Assembly: GCF_004023665.1 (NCBI RefSeq)
Contig: NZ_SAUF01000002.1
Span: 62,001-126,000, forward strand
DNA: 64,000 bases
DNA from: Afifella aestuarii
GTDB taxonomy: Bacteria; Pseudomonadota; Alphaproteobacteria; Rhizobiales; Afifellaceae
Reading direction: 5' to 3'
Below are positions 1 through 9,164 of the stretch, in pieces (position 1 is the stretch's first letter; each line of letters opens with the position of its first letter). Made by a program: the position numbers and the translations under genes. Below the pieces are notes generated by a model. It was given only the letters and a program-made list of their open reading frames with translations, was not told the DNA's origin and did not search any database.

Positions 1-269
1 GGCTTCCAGCCGGATTGCTTCACGCTGACGAGTTTCTGAAACACGTTCTGCGCATTGATGACGGCAGATTCGAAAGAAACGACCGCGGGATGAATGCCCT
101 TTGTCACCGGGCGATGCGGTTTGTACAGGACCTTTTTCAGAGGAAACTTCTGCTGGTTCGTCTCCAGCGTAACCGCGATCATGTCCTCGACCAGCGGGTC
201 ATCCTTCAAGAAGTTGATGAGACGTCGATACTGGCCAGGAAAATTGTTGTGCAGGAAGAGTATTTTCAT
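1..269 (-). CDS. glycosyltransferase family 4, N-terminal part (runs off the window)
   Basis: Only the first 89 codons are in the window; the gene continues leftward beyond base 1. The product begins MKILFLHNNFPGQYRRL, the first strand and glycine/proline-rich loop of the acceptor-binding Rossmann domain in family 4 glycosyltransferases, which build polysaccharides from nucleotide sugars on the cytoplasmic side of the membrane. The ATG at 269 is the only sensible start, because the motif begins at residue 1. It follows a FkbM methyltransferase on the same strand after a 147-base gap with no clear terminator, so it is probably the distal part of the same glycan cluster. Donor and acceptor cannot be told from the N-terminal domain. 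Confidence 0.8.
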   Translation of the reverse strand, partial: MKILFLHNNFPGQYRRLINFLKDDPLVEDMIAVTLETNQQKFPLKKVLYKPHRPVTKGIHPAVVSFESAVINAQNVFQKLVSVKQSGWK

Positions 270-416
270 GAGGCGGGAAAATCCGAAAAGGTGCTTGGCA
301 AGTCAGGCGTCGTGCCGGAAACGGGGTTTTCGAACCCTGCATGAAGGCAATGCGGGGGCGCGGCTGCGCTGTCAACATGCAGGTTGGAAAGGCGCCGGAA
401 AGCCGCTCGTCTCAAG

Positions 417-1103
417 CTAGGCAAGAGCGTCGACCCGTGCCCAGGCGGTGACGGCATGCTCGCTGGCTTCCGGTACGTAAGCGAAGCCTTGTTTCGACAG
501 CCCGTCCATAACGGCTTTGACGCCCGGCAGACCATAAATGTCCGGGTGAAGTTCAAGGACGAGCGCGCGCAGCTTGGACGGCAACGGGTCTGCGAGAAGC
601 TCCAGCTCGGCGCCTTCCACATCCATGACGACGACCTGCGGGTCCCACTCATCGAGACGCTTGGAGATGGCACGTGCTGGGACCTCCACCCGACGCGCCT
701 CCGCTCCCGGCCGTGTCGACGAGGCCCAGAAATCCCTGGTCACGTAAAAGTCCGCCGTGCCGTCCTCGCGTGCGGCGAGCTCGTGGTGGAGGGTCGCGCA
801 GGTGACGCCGTTCAAACGGTGATGGTGTTCGATCAGGGCCAGAAGCTCGGGATTGGCCTCCACACACTCGATCGTGATGTCGGCATGGGTAAGGGCCATG
901 AAGCTCGAGATGAAGCCGCAGCCGCCGCCGAATTCGACCACGCGATCGCCCGGCCTCACCATGATTTCGCTCGCCCGCGCCTCCGCGCCTTCATACCAGC
1001 CGCGCTCGACGGCCCGTCGCAGCTTTTCGGTGAAAAGGGGATGCGACAGGTCGAGGCGGACACCCCGGCATTCGACGATTTCCGGGCTCGTGGCCGGCTG
1101 CAT
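417..1103 (-). CDS. FkbM family SAM-dependent methyltransferase
   Basis: This 228-residue protein has the class I methyltransferase motif I (VVEFGGGCGFISS, about residue 50), an acidic motif II (IECVEANPELL) that would bind the ribose of S-adenosylmethionine, and the FkbM-type segment VVVMDVEGAELELL followed by LELHP. FkbM proteins O-methylate sugars or polyketides, and those within polysaccharide clusters usually methylate a sugar of the glycan. An upstream in-frame extension to 1229 exists, but the ATG at 1103 has a strong ribosome binding site (AAGGAG five bases upstream), so it was chosen. The gene lies in the leftward glycan cluster between an M23 peptidase and a glycosyltransferase. The exact acceptor is unknown. 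Confidence 0.82.
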   Translation of the reverse strand: MQPATSPEIVECRGVRLDLSHPLFTEKLRRAVERGWYEGAEARASEIMVRPGDRVVEFGGGCGFISSFMALTHADITIECVEANPELLALIEHHHRLNGVTCATLHHELAAREDGTADFYVTRDFWASSTRPGAEARRVEVPARAISKRLDEWDPQVVVMDVEGAELELLADPLPSKLRALVLELHPDIYGLPGVKAVMDGLSKQGFAYVPEASEHAVTAWARVDALA

Positions 1104-1357
1104 CTCTCGCTCCTTGTCCTCACGCTGCAGAATAAGCGTCGGTGGTCGGCTTATCCGCACTCGCCCGCCGCGGCAACCAGTCGCCGAAGCCGCCCCGAAC
1201 GTCTTCCCAGGGTGCATTTTCCTGTGCAACCCATGTCAGCGTGTCGTATTTGACTGGCTTTTTGCAGACGCGTGTCTGCAAAAGACGCAGACTGTCTCTG
1301 GCATAACCGGCTGCATCCGGTCATACTGGGGCATCTCCAGATAGAGACCGACTCCGT

Positions 1358-1393
1358 AGGTCCCAGATGCACTGTCATCTGGGACCTCTTTTT
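1358..1393 (+). terminator. rightward intrinsic terminator with no rightward gene
   Basis: A perfect 12-bp stem (AGGTCCCAGATG pairing with CATCTGGGACCT) around a 6-base loop is followed by CTTTTTG, so it reads as a terminator only for rightward transcription. The genes on both sides run leftward. Read leftward, as the end of the M23 peptidase gene just upstream, the hairpin is followed by ACGGAG and has only a preceding A-run, so it would be a poor terminator. A second perfect inverted repeat (10-bp arms TTTTGCAGAC / GTCTGCAAAA) lies at 1260-1283. A small rightward RNA ending here is possible. Confidence 0.55.
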
Positions 1394-1400
1394 GAGAACC

Positions 1401-2480
1401 CTATTCGAGCGTTGCCGAGAAGGGTTTCTCGATGATCGTTTCCCCGTCCCGCTCGACACTATAGACGGCTTCGTAGCGCCCGGCCGGCCACCCCTGGGAC
1501 GGCCGTTTGCGACCGGCGAAGACGAAGACCTGGGCCTTGTTGGCTTCGAGCGGGTCGACGGCCTGATCGACCAGAACCTGCCCTCCAGGCGCGGTAATCC
1601 GCATGTGCTGTATGTCGTCTTTCAGAAGGCCGATGGCGCGGCCATAGGCGACAAGGACGGGCGCGCTCGTATCGGGATCGTGCAGCATGCCGCCTTCGAT
1701 ATCGACCATCTTGAGGTCTGCGCGGTCGCTGAAGCCGACATTGAGGATGCTGCCGGCCGTATAGGCGAGGTCAGCCTGGAGGTCCTTGGCCCAAAGCGAG
1801 GTGCCGGCGATTTCGTTCTTGCAGGTCGCCTTACCTTCCATCGCGGCAACATCCGGCTGGTAGCTGAACGGGTCGACGATCGTCCCGTCTTTGGTCAGCT
1901 GAAGATGCACATGCGGAAATTCCGTCTGTCCCGACAGGCCCACCTGCCCGAGAACGGCGCCCGCTTCCACCTGCTCGCCCGGCCGCACCACGATGCTGCC
2001 AAGGCGCATATGGCAATACTGCGTCTGCCAGCCGTCGCCGTGATCGATGACGAGGCCATTGCCGCATTCGGAGCCTTTGACGTTCTCCACCCCGATGCGG
2101 CGCACGGACACATCATCCATCTTGTCGCGTACGCGCAGCACTTTGCCGGGGGCCGCTGCCAGCACGTTGACCCCCTCGCGCATCGCCTCAAGCGTCGGAA
2201 TGCGAAAATCCGTTCCCTTATGGCCGTCATAGGTGAGGCTGCCGCAATGATAATCATGCGCACCCGAGGTGCCGTCGCGGTCGACGTAATGCTGGATGAC
2301 ACAATCCGTCCCAGGCGTGCAGGCGAGAGGCAGTTCGAGTTCGAAGGCGGCCGCCGATGCGGTGAGCGGCGCAAGAAGGACGAGTGCGAGCGCCGGAGCG
2401 CGAAGCCGCCCCACTGCGGTCAAAGCGGGCATCGCACGGCTTGATGAGGCGACGGAGAGATGGCCATGCCACGCTCGCAT
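1401..2480 (-). CDS. secreted M23 family metallopeptidase (LytM-type)
   Basis: A 359-residue exported protein with an N-terminal hydrophobic segment ending TASAAA, consistent with a Sec signal peptide. The catalytic domain shows the M23 zinc set: HKGTD (His87, Asp91) and PHVHLQL (His190, His192). M23 enzymes are zinc endopeptidases that cut peptidoglycan cross-bridges in the periplasm; some members are inactive activators, but the ligands here look intact. The first in-frame methionine is at 2555, but the ATG at 2480 has AGGAAAGGA at good spacing and was preferred. The C-terminal third is a beta-rich domain I cannot name. Its place in a glycan cluster is unusual; it may be an unrelated neighbour or act in envelope remodelling. 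It starts 122 bases after the sulfotransferase gene ends. Confidence 0.85.
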   Translation of the reverse strand: MRAWHGHLSVASSSRAMPALTAVGRLRAPALALVLLAPLTASAAAFELELPLACTPGTDCVIQHYVDRDGTSGAHDYHCGSLTYDGHKGTDFRIPTLEAMREGVNVLAAAPGKVLRVRDKMDDVSVRRIGVENVKGSECGNGLVIDHGDGWQTQYCHMRLGSIVVRPGEQVEAGAVLGQVGLSGQTEFPHVHLQLTKDGTIVDPFSYQPDVAAMEGKATCKNEIAGTSLWAKDLQADLAYTAGSILNVGFSDRADLKMVDIEGGMLHDPDTSAPVLVAYGRAIGLLKDDIQHMRITAPGGQVLVDQAVDPLEANKAQVFVFAGRKRPSQGWPAGRYEAVYSVERDGETIIEKPFSATLE

Positions 2481-2510
2481 GGGCGTTCCTTTCCTGATGA
2501 GACGGCCCGA

Positions 2511-2531
2511 AGAAAGGTCGCAAATGCGACC
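2511..2531 (-). terminator. possible weak leftward terminator after the sulfotransferase gene
   Basis: Read leftward, a 6-bp stem GGTCGC/GCGACC with an ATTT loop is followed by TTTCTTC. It lies in the 122-base gap between the sulfotransferase and M23 genes. A second small hairpin with a 6-bp CGCGCT/AGCGCG stem is at 2558-2573. The short U-tract makes it a weak candidate; it could also lie in the M23 leader. Confidence 0.3.
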
Positions 2532-2602
2532 GCTTCGTGACTGAGGCAGCGGCAAGACGCGCTTTCGAGCGCGATCTTAGGAGTTCCAGGCGGGAAAGCC
2601 TG

Positions 2603-3415
2603 TCACCGTGATCCGCCGATGCTGTGGCTGGTGCTCATGACCCGCTCGACAAGCTCTGGGTCGTACTCCTCGCCGAGGAAGGCGCACAATTCGGCGAAGT
2701 AGGAATGATCGCGGCAGACGGCGTCATAGTCGAAGGAGAAAGAATGTTCGGGGTGGTCCCGGGCATAATCTCCCATGCGCGTTCGCATGACCGAGATCGC
2801 CCGCTCCGCATCGCCTGGCTCGTAATCCGGCCACCAGCCGCTCTTCAGCGTAGCCTCGACATTGCGGAAATTGAAAACGAAGGCGGCACCGGGGAAAGCT
2901 CGACGGAGAAACCGGAGGTAGGGCACAAAGTCCCCGTCGCTCAGCGTCCTTCTATCGTAGCGAATTTCCTTGAAACCGCAGCATCTTGCGCCGACTGAAG
3001 GTCTCAGAACGGAGCGAAAGAAGGCGTCCGCGCAACCGGCCACGAACATGTCGGGCTCGATGAGCTCGGCGCCATACCACGGGCTCCCCGACGTGGTCGC
3101 CTCGTTTCCCCATTCAGAGCGCGTGTGCCGCAATCGTCTTTGCGTGCGGAAGAGTGGGACGAGGGCGGCGTTGTTCTCGCCACGGATGTGATAGCCCGGC
3201 AGCGCGTTCAGCAATCCCTGCAGCAAGGTCGAGCCGGAGCGGCCATAGGTGACGATGAAAAGGAAGGGAAAGCGCGCGAGCTTCGGTTGCCGGAGATAGT
3301 CTTCGAGCGATCGCAATCGTGGCTCCTGATCTTTCCGGGACCGACGCGCCGGAGCCTCTCGGCGCGCCCCCGTGTTTGAAGGATGCTGCCAGCGGGTGAG
3401 AACCTTTTGAAACAC
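2603..3415 (-). CDS. sulfotransferase family protein
   Basis: About 270 residues with the 5'-phosphosulfate binding loop TYGRSGSTLLQG near residue 57, the characteristic PAPS-binding signature of cytosolic-type sulfotransferases. The second half has FNFRNVEATLKSGWW, which matches the region containing the 3'-phosphate-binding arginine/serine motif. Such enzymes transfer sulfate from PAPS to a hydroxyl of a sugar or lipid in the cytoplasm. The start is GTG at 3415 and is uncertain because no good ribosome binding site is visible; the PAPS loop is well inside either way. It follows another sulfotransferase gene by 63 bases on the same strand. The substrate is inferred to be the glycan made by this cluster. 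Confidence 0.83.
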   Translation of the reverse strand: MFQKVLTRWQHPSNTGARREAPARRSRKDQEPRLRSLEDYLRQPKLARFPFLFIVTYGRSGSTLLQGLLNALPGYHIRGENNAALVPLFRTQRRLRHTRSEWGNEATTSGSPWYGAELIEPDMFVAGCADAFFRSVLRPSVGARCCGFKEIRYDRRTLSDGDFVPYLRFLRRAFPGAAFVFNFRNVEATLKSGWWPDYEPGDAERAISVMRTRMGDYARDHPEHSFSFDYDAVCRDHSYFAELCAFLGEEYDPELVERVMSTSHSIGGSR

Positions 3416-3478
3416 GCCCTGCCGACGCCGCCCGCCTAGAATGCGTTTTTGCGCGAACTTCGTTCAAGCCCTCAGGCC

Positions 3479-4318
3479 TCATACATTCTGCGCTTCTTCC
3501 TCGGCCAGGCCGAGAAAGCGACGCCGTGAGCGGCGCCGGGCATTGTCGTAAAGCTGCCGGTCGAAACGTACGAAGGTCTCATAAAAATCCCGGACTTCGC
3601 CGTTCTGCAGATCGATTGTCTCCGACAGCATCGCCTCGTTGGTGCGCGGAATTGACCCGAGCCCGGGGATTTTCCTGGTGAGCTTTTTGTGTGCCGTCGC
3701 CATGTCGTCGAGGGCGAAGAAGAAGTCGAAATGTTTCAGATGTCCCATCGAAAAGCGGCCCTGCTCCTCACCGATGCGTCCGCCGATGGAGCGGGTCATG
3801 TAGCGGGTCTGCGTGTTGTCGAAGAGGGAGATGGCGGTCGGCGAGGCAAGGATCGGTTCGAGCCTTGCGACGTCGTTGAGATCCGTCTCCCAAAGGGCGA
3901 GCGACAGTTCGGCGATGTTTTCCGGAATGAGATGACGGCGGGCCTCACCGTCGGGCCGTCCATAGGCCTTCACCCATTTGAGATGAGAGAGGAGCTGCTT
4001 GAGCGGCTCGCGGAAGATCGTGATGGTGAAGACGTCGGGCCGCATCACGAGGTCGCGCACTCTCGAAAAGGGGAAATGCCCGGACGCGTAGAAAGGTTGG
4101 CCGTCGCTTACGACGGAATAGAAGAGTTCTCGCTGGCTCTCCATGTGCTCGAAATGCCGTCCGTCGGGGACGGCTTTTTGGAAGGCGAGGTTGAAGGCTG
4201 AACCTGCCGTCTTGGGAATATGCAGGAAGAAGATCTTGTCGATCTTTTTATTCGTCCTGCCCTTCACGGTGCTGCGTGAGAGCGGAAGAGCGTTCTTCAG
4301 GTCCTGGAGCTTGCGCAT
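3479..4318 (-). CDS. sulfotransferase family 2-like protein
   Basis: A 279-residue protein with FFLHIPKTAGSAF, the P-loop-like PAPS-binding motif typical of the carbohydrate sulfotransferase (Sulfotransfer_2) family, and TITIFREPLKQLLSH, which matches the 3'-phosphate-binding motif with its conserved Arg and Ser. Members sulfate glycans such as Nod factors or capsule sugars. The chosen ATG at 4318 lies eight bases after the glycosyltransferase stop, fitting translational coupling; an upstream in-frame methionine at 4408 would overlap that gene by 80 bases. It differs from its downstream neighbour in motif type, so the pair is not a recent duplication. Two different sulfotransferases in a row suggest sulfation at two positions or on two residues. 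Confidence 0.8.
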   Translation of the reverse strand: MRKLQDLKNALPLSRSTVKGRTNKKIDKIFFLHIPKTAGSAFNLAFQKAVPDGRHFEHMESQRELFYSVVSDGQPFYASGHFPFSRVRDLVMRPDVFTITIFREPLKQLLSHLKWVKAYGRPDGEARRHLIPENIAELSLALWETDLNDVARLEPILASPTAISLFDNTQTRYMTRSIGGRIGEEQGRFSMGHLKHFDFFFALDDMATAHKKLTRKIPGLGSIPRTNEAMLSETIDLQNGEVRDFYETFVRFDRQLYDNARRRSRRRFLGLAEEEAQNV

Positions 4319-4326
4319 CGGCTCAA

Positions 4327-6546
4327 TCAACTGCGAAGTGAGAAATCTTCGTGCTCCCGGCTCAAATTGGGAGAATAGAAGGGGTCGCGCGCCAACAGGC
4401 GTTGCCATTTTTTCTGCATGTAGAGCGATTCTTCGAAAAATCGGGCCTGTTTCTCGGAATTGTCCTCATGGCCGCGCGAAATGCTTTCTAGGTGGTACAT
4501 CTCCGCATAGGGCGTGAAGACGTTCGCAAAGCCGAGCTTTTGGACGGCAAGGCAGAAATCGACATCGTTGAAGGCGACGGCGAGATGCTCTTCGTCGAGG
4601 CCGCCCACAGCCTCATAGACTTCTTTGCGCACGATAAGGCAGGCCGCCGTCACCGCCGAAACGTTCTGCAGGATCTTGAGCCGCCCGAAATAGCCGGGCT
4701 CCTCGCGCGGGAAATATTTGTGGGAATGGCCGGCAACTCCGCCAATGCCGAGGATCACGCCGGCATGCTGGATCGTATCGTCGGCATAGTAGAGTTTGGC
4801 GCCGACGCACCCGATATCCGGCTGAACCGCCCAGGACACCATTTCCGTGAGCCAATCGGGCGAGATTACTTCGATGTCGTTGTTGACGAGGCCTAAAATG
4901 GCGCCGTTCGCTTGGGCGGCGGCGAAATTGTTGATTGCCGCGTAGTTGAACGGCTTGTCGTAGGAGATGACGCGGATTTTCGGATCCGCGCGCAGCTCCT
5001 CGAAATAGCGATGCGTCTCAGGTTCGACGGAGCCGTTGTCGACGATGAGGATCTCGTAAGCGTCGTAGGTGGTCTTGGTGAGGATCGATTCGATACAGCC
5101 GCTCAGAAGTTTTGCGTGATCGCGCGTCGGGATGATGAGGCTGACGAGAGGGCGGGGCTCCGGCACTGAGAGCTTCAGCCGGTAGAAGGGCACGCCTGGC
5201 GCCGGTTCGACCTTCGCCGGCAGTCCGGTGCGTGTGACATGATCCTCAAGGGCGCGCTGGCCGGCAAGATAGGCATAGTTCTTCTCCCCGCCGGCCATGG
5301 CGGTTGAGCCCTCCACCGCGCGCCAGTGATAAAGCACTTTGGGGATGTGCCGGATTTTCGCGGGAGCGACGATCTCGGCGATGCGCAGATTGAGGTCGTA
5401 ATCCTGACTGCCCTCGAAACCCACGCGCCATCCGCCGACGCGACGGATATTTTCCGCCCGATGCACGGTCAGATGGTTGAAATAATTCTGTGAGCGTAGA
5501 AGCTCGCGCGAATAGTCCGGCTTGAAATAGGGCTCGTAGCGCAGCCCGTCCGAGCCTAATTTGTCCTCGTCGGAATAGACGATCTCAGCGTCCGGATGGC
5601 GCCCGATTTCGACGGCGACCTCGCCGAGCGCATTCTCCCGCAGGACATCGTCGTGATCGAGGAGGGCGATCCAGTCGCCCGTTGCGACGACGAAAGCGGA
5701 ATTGGTGGCGGCCGAGATGTGCCCGTTGATCTCTCGTCGAACGACCTTGATGCGGGGATCGTGCTCCGCCCATGCCTCGAGGCGGCGACTGATCTCCGGA
5801 TCCGACGACGCGTCGTCGGCGATGCACAATTCCCACTCCGGATAGACCTGTTCCTCGACGGAACGGATGGCGGCATCGAGAAGATCGGCCGGAGGGTTGT
5901 AGACCGGCATCAAAACGCTGATGACGGGGCGCCTTTCGAGCGCCTTGATCTGCGTCTCGAGCCTCTTGCGATCGCGCTCCGGCTGGTAATCGTAGCGCTT
6001 GACCCAATCGGGATAGCTGCCGCCACCGGGGCTCAGCCGCGACGGTGTGCGCACGCCCACGAAATGCGGGCGGCGCAGATAATGCCAGTATTGCCGAAAC
6101 CGGCGCACAAGACGCATCGGATCTCGCCAGAGAATCTGGAGTGCGTGGCTGGCAAAGAAGAGAAGCGTTTCCGCCCGGTTGCGGCGCTTGATGCGGAGGC
6201 GGCCGATCTCGAATTTGCCGGCGCCGTCCGCGGGGTAGAGGCAAAGCTCGTTCGCCGGCTCGGGCAGATAGAAATCGGCTGAGAAGCGGTTTCGCCACCG
6301 TTCGCTTTTGAGGCTTACCCGATAAGTGGCGAGAAAACCCTTGCCCGTGTCGATGACGATCTGCGGTGTGACGACGGAATTGCCCGAGATTTCAAAGGCG
6401 CAATGATACCAGCCGGGCTCGAGCGGACTGACCGGCCGAAAGCGGATCTGCGGGTCGTCGGAGGTCGCAGTGTAGGCGCCGTCAGCGCCCGAAACGTTCA
6501 CATATTCGCACGCCGCACAATCCTGTCGAAGGTCAACAGCGCGCAC
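4327..6546 (-). CDS. double-domain family 2 glycosyltransferase
   Basis: A 739-residue protein with three parts. An N-terminal beta-rich region (about 1-140) has no recognised motif. A first GT-A domain starts at ISVLMPVYN (about 210) and has the metal-binding LLDHDD. A second GT-A domain starts at VSLIIPTRDH (about 470) and has the DXD-like GLVNNDIEV. Tandem GT2 proteins of this shape assemble O-antigen or exopolysaccharide repeats, often adding two sugars in turn. The predicted start is GTG at 6546, preceded by GAGGA. It sits 68 bases after rfbD, so dTDP-rhamnose is a plausible donor, although the sequence does not prove donor specificity. Confidence 0.88.
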   Translation of the reverse strand: MRAVDLRQDCAACEYVNVSGADGAYTATSDDPQIRFRPVSPLEPGWYHCAFEISGNSVVTPQIVIDTGKGFLATYRVSLKSERWRNRFSADFYLPEPANELCLYPADGAGKFEIGRLRIKRRNRAETLLFFASHALQILWRDPMRLVRRFRQYWHYLRRPHFVGVRTPSRLSPGGGSYPDWVKRYDYQPERDRKRLETQIKALERRPVISVLMPVYNPPADLLDAAIRSVEEQVYPEWELCIADDASSDPEISRRLEAWAEHDPRIKVVRREINGHISAATNSAFVVATGDWIALLDHDDVLRENALGEVAVEIGRHPDAEIVYSDEDKLGSDGLRYEPYFKPDYSRELLRSQNYFNHLTVHRAENIRRVGGWRVGFEGSQDYDLNLRIAEIVAPAKIRHIPKVLYHWRAVEGSTAMAGGEKNYAYLAGQRALEDHVTRTGLPAKVEPAPGVPFYRLKLSVPEPRPLVSLIIPTRDHAKLLSGCIESILTKTTYDAYEILIVDNGSVEPETHRYFEELRADPKIRVISYDKPFNYAAINNFAAAQANGAILGLVNNDIEVISPDWLTEMVSWAVQPDIGCVGAKLYYADDTIQHAGVILGIGGVAGHSHKYFPREEPGYFGRLKILQNVSAVTAACLIVRKEVYEAVGGLDEEHLAVAFNDVDFCLAVQKLGFANVFTPYAEMYHLESISRGHEDNSEKQARFFEESLYMQKKWQRLLARDPFYSPNLSREHEDFSLRS

Positions 6547-6614
6547 TTTTTCGGTTCCTCGCTTTGATCATCTTGCGCCGGTCCGGTCTCATGCCGGGGC
6601 GCTTTGCTCGTCTC

Positions 6615-7517
6615 TCAGCTCGGCGAGCCATCTCGGTCGCGCAAGAGGGTGTTCACGACACGGGCGGTGCTTTCCTGCCAGGGGGGTGCCGCATGGCCGA
6701 AATCCGTGGCGAAACGGCGGCAGTCGAGGCGGGAGTTCTTGGGCCGCGCCGCCTTTGTCGGAAACTCCGCGGTCGTGATCGCCGCAACCTCCGCCGTCGG
6801 GCCTGAGAGCGTTCCGCTCACACGGAAGATTTCTCGCGCGAACCCGCACCAGCTCGTCTCGCCGCTGCCGACGAAATGATAAAGCCCGTTCGGGCGGGCG
6901 GCCCCGGCCTTCTGCCAGTGCCGGGAGATTGCAAGAACGGCGTCGGCGATGTCCTCGGCCGAGGTCGGATTGCCGATCTGGTCGTCGACGACGGAAAGCT
7001 GATCGCGGCCTTCGGCAAGCCGCAGCATCGTCTTGACGAAGTTCTTGCCGTAGGGGCTGTAGACCCAGGCGACACGCAGGATGAGATGGTTGGCATTGGC
7101 GGCGGCAACCGCCTGTTCGCCGGCAAGCTTGCTGGCGCCGTAGACGCCCTTCGGGCCCGTCGCCATCGCCTCGTCGTAGGGCTCGGCGCCATCGCCCGAA
7201 AAGACGTAATCCGTCGACAGATGGATGATCGGAACACCGAGCTCGCGTGCGGCTCGCGCCACTTCGCCTGCACCTTTCTCGTTGATGAGAAAGGCCTGGT
7301 CCGGCTCGTCCTCGGCCTGGTCGACCGCGGTATAGGCGGCGGCGGAGACGACGACATCCGGCCGGGCGGCGGCGATTGCCGGCGCGATCGTCTCAGGCCG
7401 CGCCAGATCGAGCTCGGGGCGGCCGACGGCGATGATTTCGGTCGCATCGGATCGGGTGCCCGCTGCGATCAGGGCGCGTGCGACCTGCCCGTCCTTGCCG
7501 GTGACGACGATCCTCAT
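6615..7517 (-). CDS. rfbD: dTDP-4-dehydrorhamnose reductase
   Basis: A 300-residue short-chain dehydrogenase/reductase. It has the N-terminal NAD(P)-binding VTGKDGQVA, the family segment [10 protein letters not shown], and the catalytic YGASKLAGE (Tyr-X3-Lys). It reduces dTDP-4-dehydro-L-rhamnose to dTDP-L-rhamnose, the last step of the pathway. Its ATG overlaps the rfbB stop by four bases (ATGA), which fixes the start and indicates translational coupling. All four pathway genes are adjacent in the order A-C-B-D. Confidence 0.95.
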   Translation of the reverse strand: MRIVVTGKDGQVARALIAAGTRSDATEIIAVGRPELDLARPETIAPAIAAARPDVVVSAAAYTAVDQAEDEPDQAFLINEKGAGEVARAARELGVPIIHLSTDYVFSGDGAEPYDEAMATGPKGVYGASKLAGEQAVAAANANHLILRVAWVYSPYGKNFVKTMLRLAEGRDQLSVVDDQIGNPTSAEDIADAVLAISRHWQKAGAARPNGLYHFVGSGETSWCGFAREIFRVSGTLSGPTAEVAAITTAEFPTKAARPKNSRLDCRRFATDFGHAAPPWQESTARVVNTLLRDRDGSPS

Positions 7518-8590
7518 CCGGCCTTCGCTTTCTGATGGGCATGGCCGAGACGTTCGCCCTTGTAGCGCTCGGCGCGGAGCGGGCCCCACCACCATTCGTT
7601 TTCGAGATACCAGTCGATGGTGCGGGCGATACCCGTCTCGAAACTCTCTTGGGCCCGCCAGCCGAGATCGCGCTCGATCTTTGAGGGATCGATCGCATAG
7701 CGTCGGTCGTGACCCGGACGGTCGGTGACGAATGTGATGAGGTCGCGGTAGCTCTTGTTGCCGTCGCGCGGCCGCCGCTCATCGAGGAGATCGCAGATCG
7801 TCTCGACGACCGACAGGTTGGTGCGTTCCGCGCGTCCGCCGATATTGTAGCTCTCGCCGATCTCGCCCTTGCCGACGACGAGGGCGAGCGCCCGCGCATG
7901 GTCCTCCACGTAGAGCCAGTCGCGCACATTGGCGCCCTGGCCGTAGACCGGCAGCTCTTTCTCGTCGAGCGCGTTCAGGATGACGAGCGGGATGAGCTTT
8001 TCCGGGAAGTGATAGGGCCCGTAATTGTTGGAACAGTTGGAGAGGACGACCGGCAGCCCGTAAGTCTCGTGCCAGGCGCGCACGAAATGGTCGGACGCCG
8101 CCTTCGAGGCCGAATAGGGCGAAGAGGGCGCGTAGGGCGTCTCCTCGGTGAAGATGCCGCTGTCGAAAGGCAGGTCGCCGAAGACCTCGTCGGTCGAGAC
8201 GTGATGGAAACGGAATTTTTCCTGTGCCTCTGACGAAAGCTCTCGCCAATAGGCGAGCGTCGCGTTGAGAAGCCGGAAGGTGCCGACGACATTGGTTTCC
8301 ACGAAGGCTGCTGGGCCGTCGATGGAACGGTCGACATGGCTTTCGGCGGCGAGATGCATGACGGCGTCGATGCGCTCCGCCTTCATGACGTCGAGGAGCG
8401 CCGTGTCGTCGCAGATATCGGCCTGAACGAAAACGTGGTTGGGCGCATTCTCGATCGCGCGCAGAGACTGCCGGTTGCCGGCATAGGTGAGCTTGTCGAC
8501 GTTGACGACGCGCTCCACGCCCTCCTGCACGAGGTGGCGGCAGACCGCAGAGCCGATGAAGCCCGCCCCGCCCGTCACGAGTATTCTCAT
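7514..8590 (-). CDS. rfbB: dTDP-glucose 4,6-dehydratase
   Basis: A 358-residue extended SDR enzyme beginning [16 protein letters not shown], the NAD-binding Rossmann fold, with the active-site region [11 protein letters not shown] and the catalytic [10 protein letters not shown]. It converts dTDP-D-glucose to dTDP-4-dehydro-6-deoxy-D-glucose using tightly bound NAD. The ATG at 8590 has GGAGG seven bases upstream, supporting this start over an in-frame methionine at 8677. It lies 19 bases downstream of rfbC and overlaps rfbD by four bases. Length and motifs are normal for the family. Confidence 0.96.
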   Translation of the reverse strand: MRILVTGGAGFIGSAVCRHLVQEGVERVVNVDKLTYAGNRQSLRAIENAPNHVFVQADICDDTALLDVMKAERIDAVMHLAAESHVDRSIDGPAAFVETNVVGTFRLLNATLAYWRELSSEAQEKFRFHHVSTDEVFGDLPFDSGIFTEETPYAPSSPYSASKAASDHFVRAWHETYGLPVVLSNCSNNYGPYHFPEKLIPLVILNALDEKELPVYGQGANVRDWLYVEDHARALALVVGKGEIGESYNIGGRAERTNLSVVETICDLLDERRPRDGNKSYRDLITFVTDRPGHDRRYAIDPSKIERDLGWRAQESFETGIARTIDWYLENEWWWGPLRAERYKGERLGHAHQKAKAG

Positions 8591-8609
8591 CTCTTGGCCT
8601 CCGGCCCGA

Positions 8610-9164
8610 TTAATCGAAGATATCCGCCTCGGCGAGGAGGGGCGCTCCCTGATCCTTCGCCGACAGCGTGAGCGCATCGCCAGATAGCGGCCAGTCGACG
8701 CCGATCTCCAGATCGTCGAAGCGCAGCGAGCGGTCGTGCTCGGGCGAATAGACGTCGGTCACCTTGTAGAGGACCTCCGTATCCGGCTCGAGCGTCAGAA
8801 ATCCATGCGCGAAGCCGGCCGGGATCAGGATCTGGTTCCATTTCTCAGCGGAGACTTCGAGGCTGACCCATTGCCGGAAGGTCGGCGAAGAACGGCGGAT
8901 GTCGACGGCGACATCGAGGATGCGCCCGCGCGTGACGCGCACCAGCTTGTCTTGCGCCCGTGGCGGCAGTTGATAATGCAGCCCGCGCAGAACCCCGACC
9001 GCCTTCGAATAGGAGTGGTTGTCCTGCACGAAGGTGAGCGGGATGCCCGCTTCGGCGAAGCGGTCGGCATTGTAGGTCTCGGAAAAGAAGCCGCGATCGT
9101 CGCCAAACTTTTTCGGGACGATTTCGACGACGCCTTCGAGGCCGAGAGGCCTGACCTCGATCAT
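8610..9164 (-). CDS. rfbC: dTDP-4-dehydrorhamnose 3,5-epimerase
   Basis: A 184-residue cupin-fold enzyme with the family signatures [10 protein letters not shown] near residue 25 and VLRGLHYQ, whose His63 is the expected catalytic base. It epimerises C3 and C5 of dTDP-4-dehydro-6-deoxyglucose to give dTDP-4-dehydro-L-rhamnose. The ATG overlaps the rfbA stop by four bases. The start is therefore secure, and translation is probably coupled to rfbA. It lies within rfbACBD. Confidence 0.95.
   Translation of the reverse strand: MIEVRPLGLEGVVEIVPKKFGDDRGFFSETYNADRFAEAGIPLTFVQDNHSYSKAVGVLRGLHYQLPPRAQDKLVRVTRGRILDVAVDIRRSSPTFRQWVSLEVSAEKWNQILIPAGFAHGFLTLEPDTEVLYKVTDVYSPEHDRSLRFDDLEIGVDWPLSGDALTLSAKDQGAPLLAEADIFD

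Noticed and set aside
331-345. GGTTTTCGAACCC, resembling a tRNA T-loop
   Set aside because: The loop does not have the GTTCGANNC form, and no acceptor or anticodon arms can be drawn around it.
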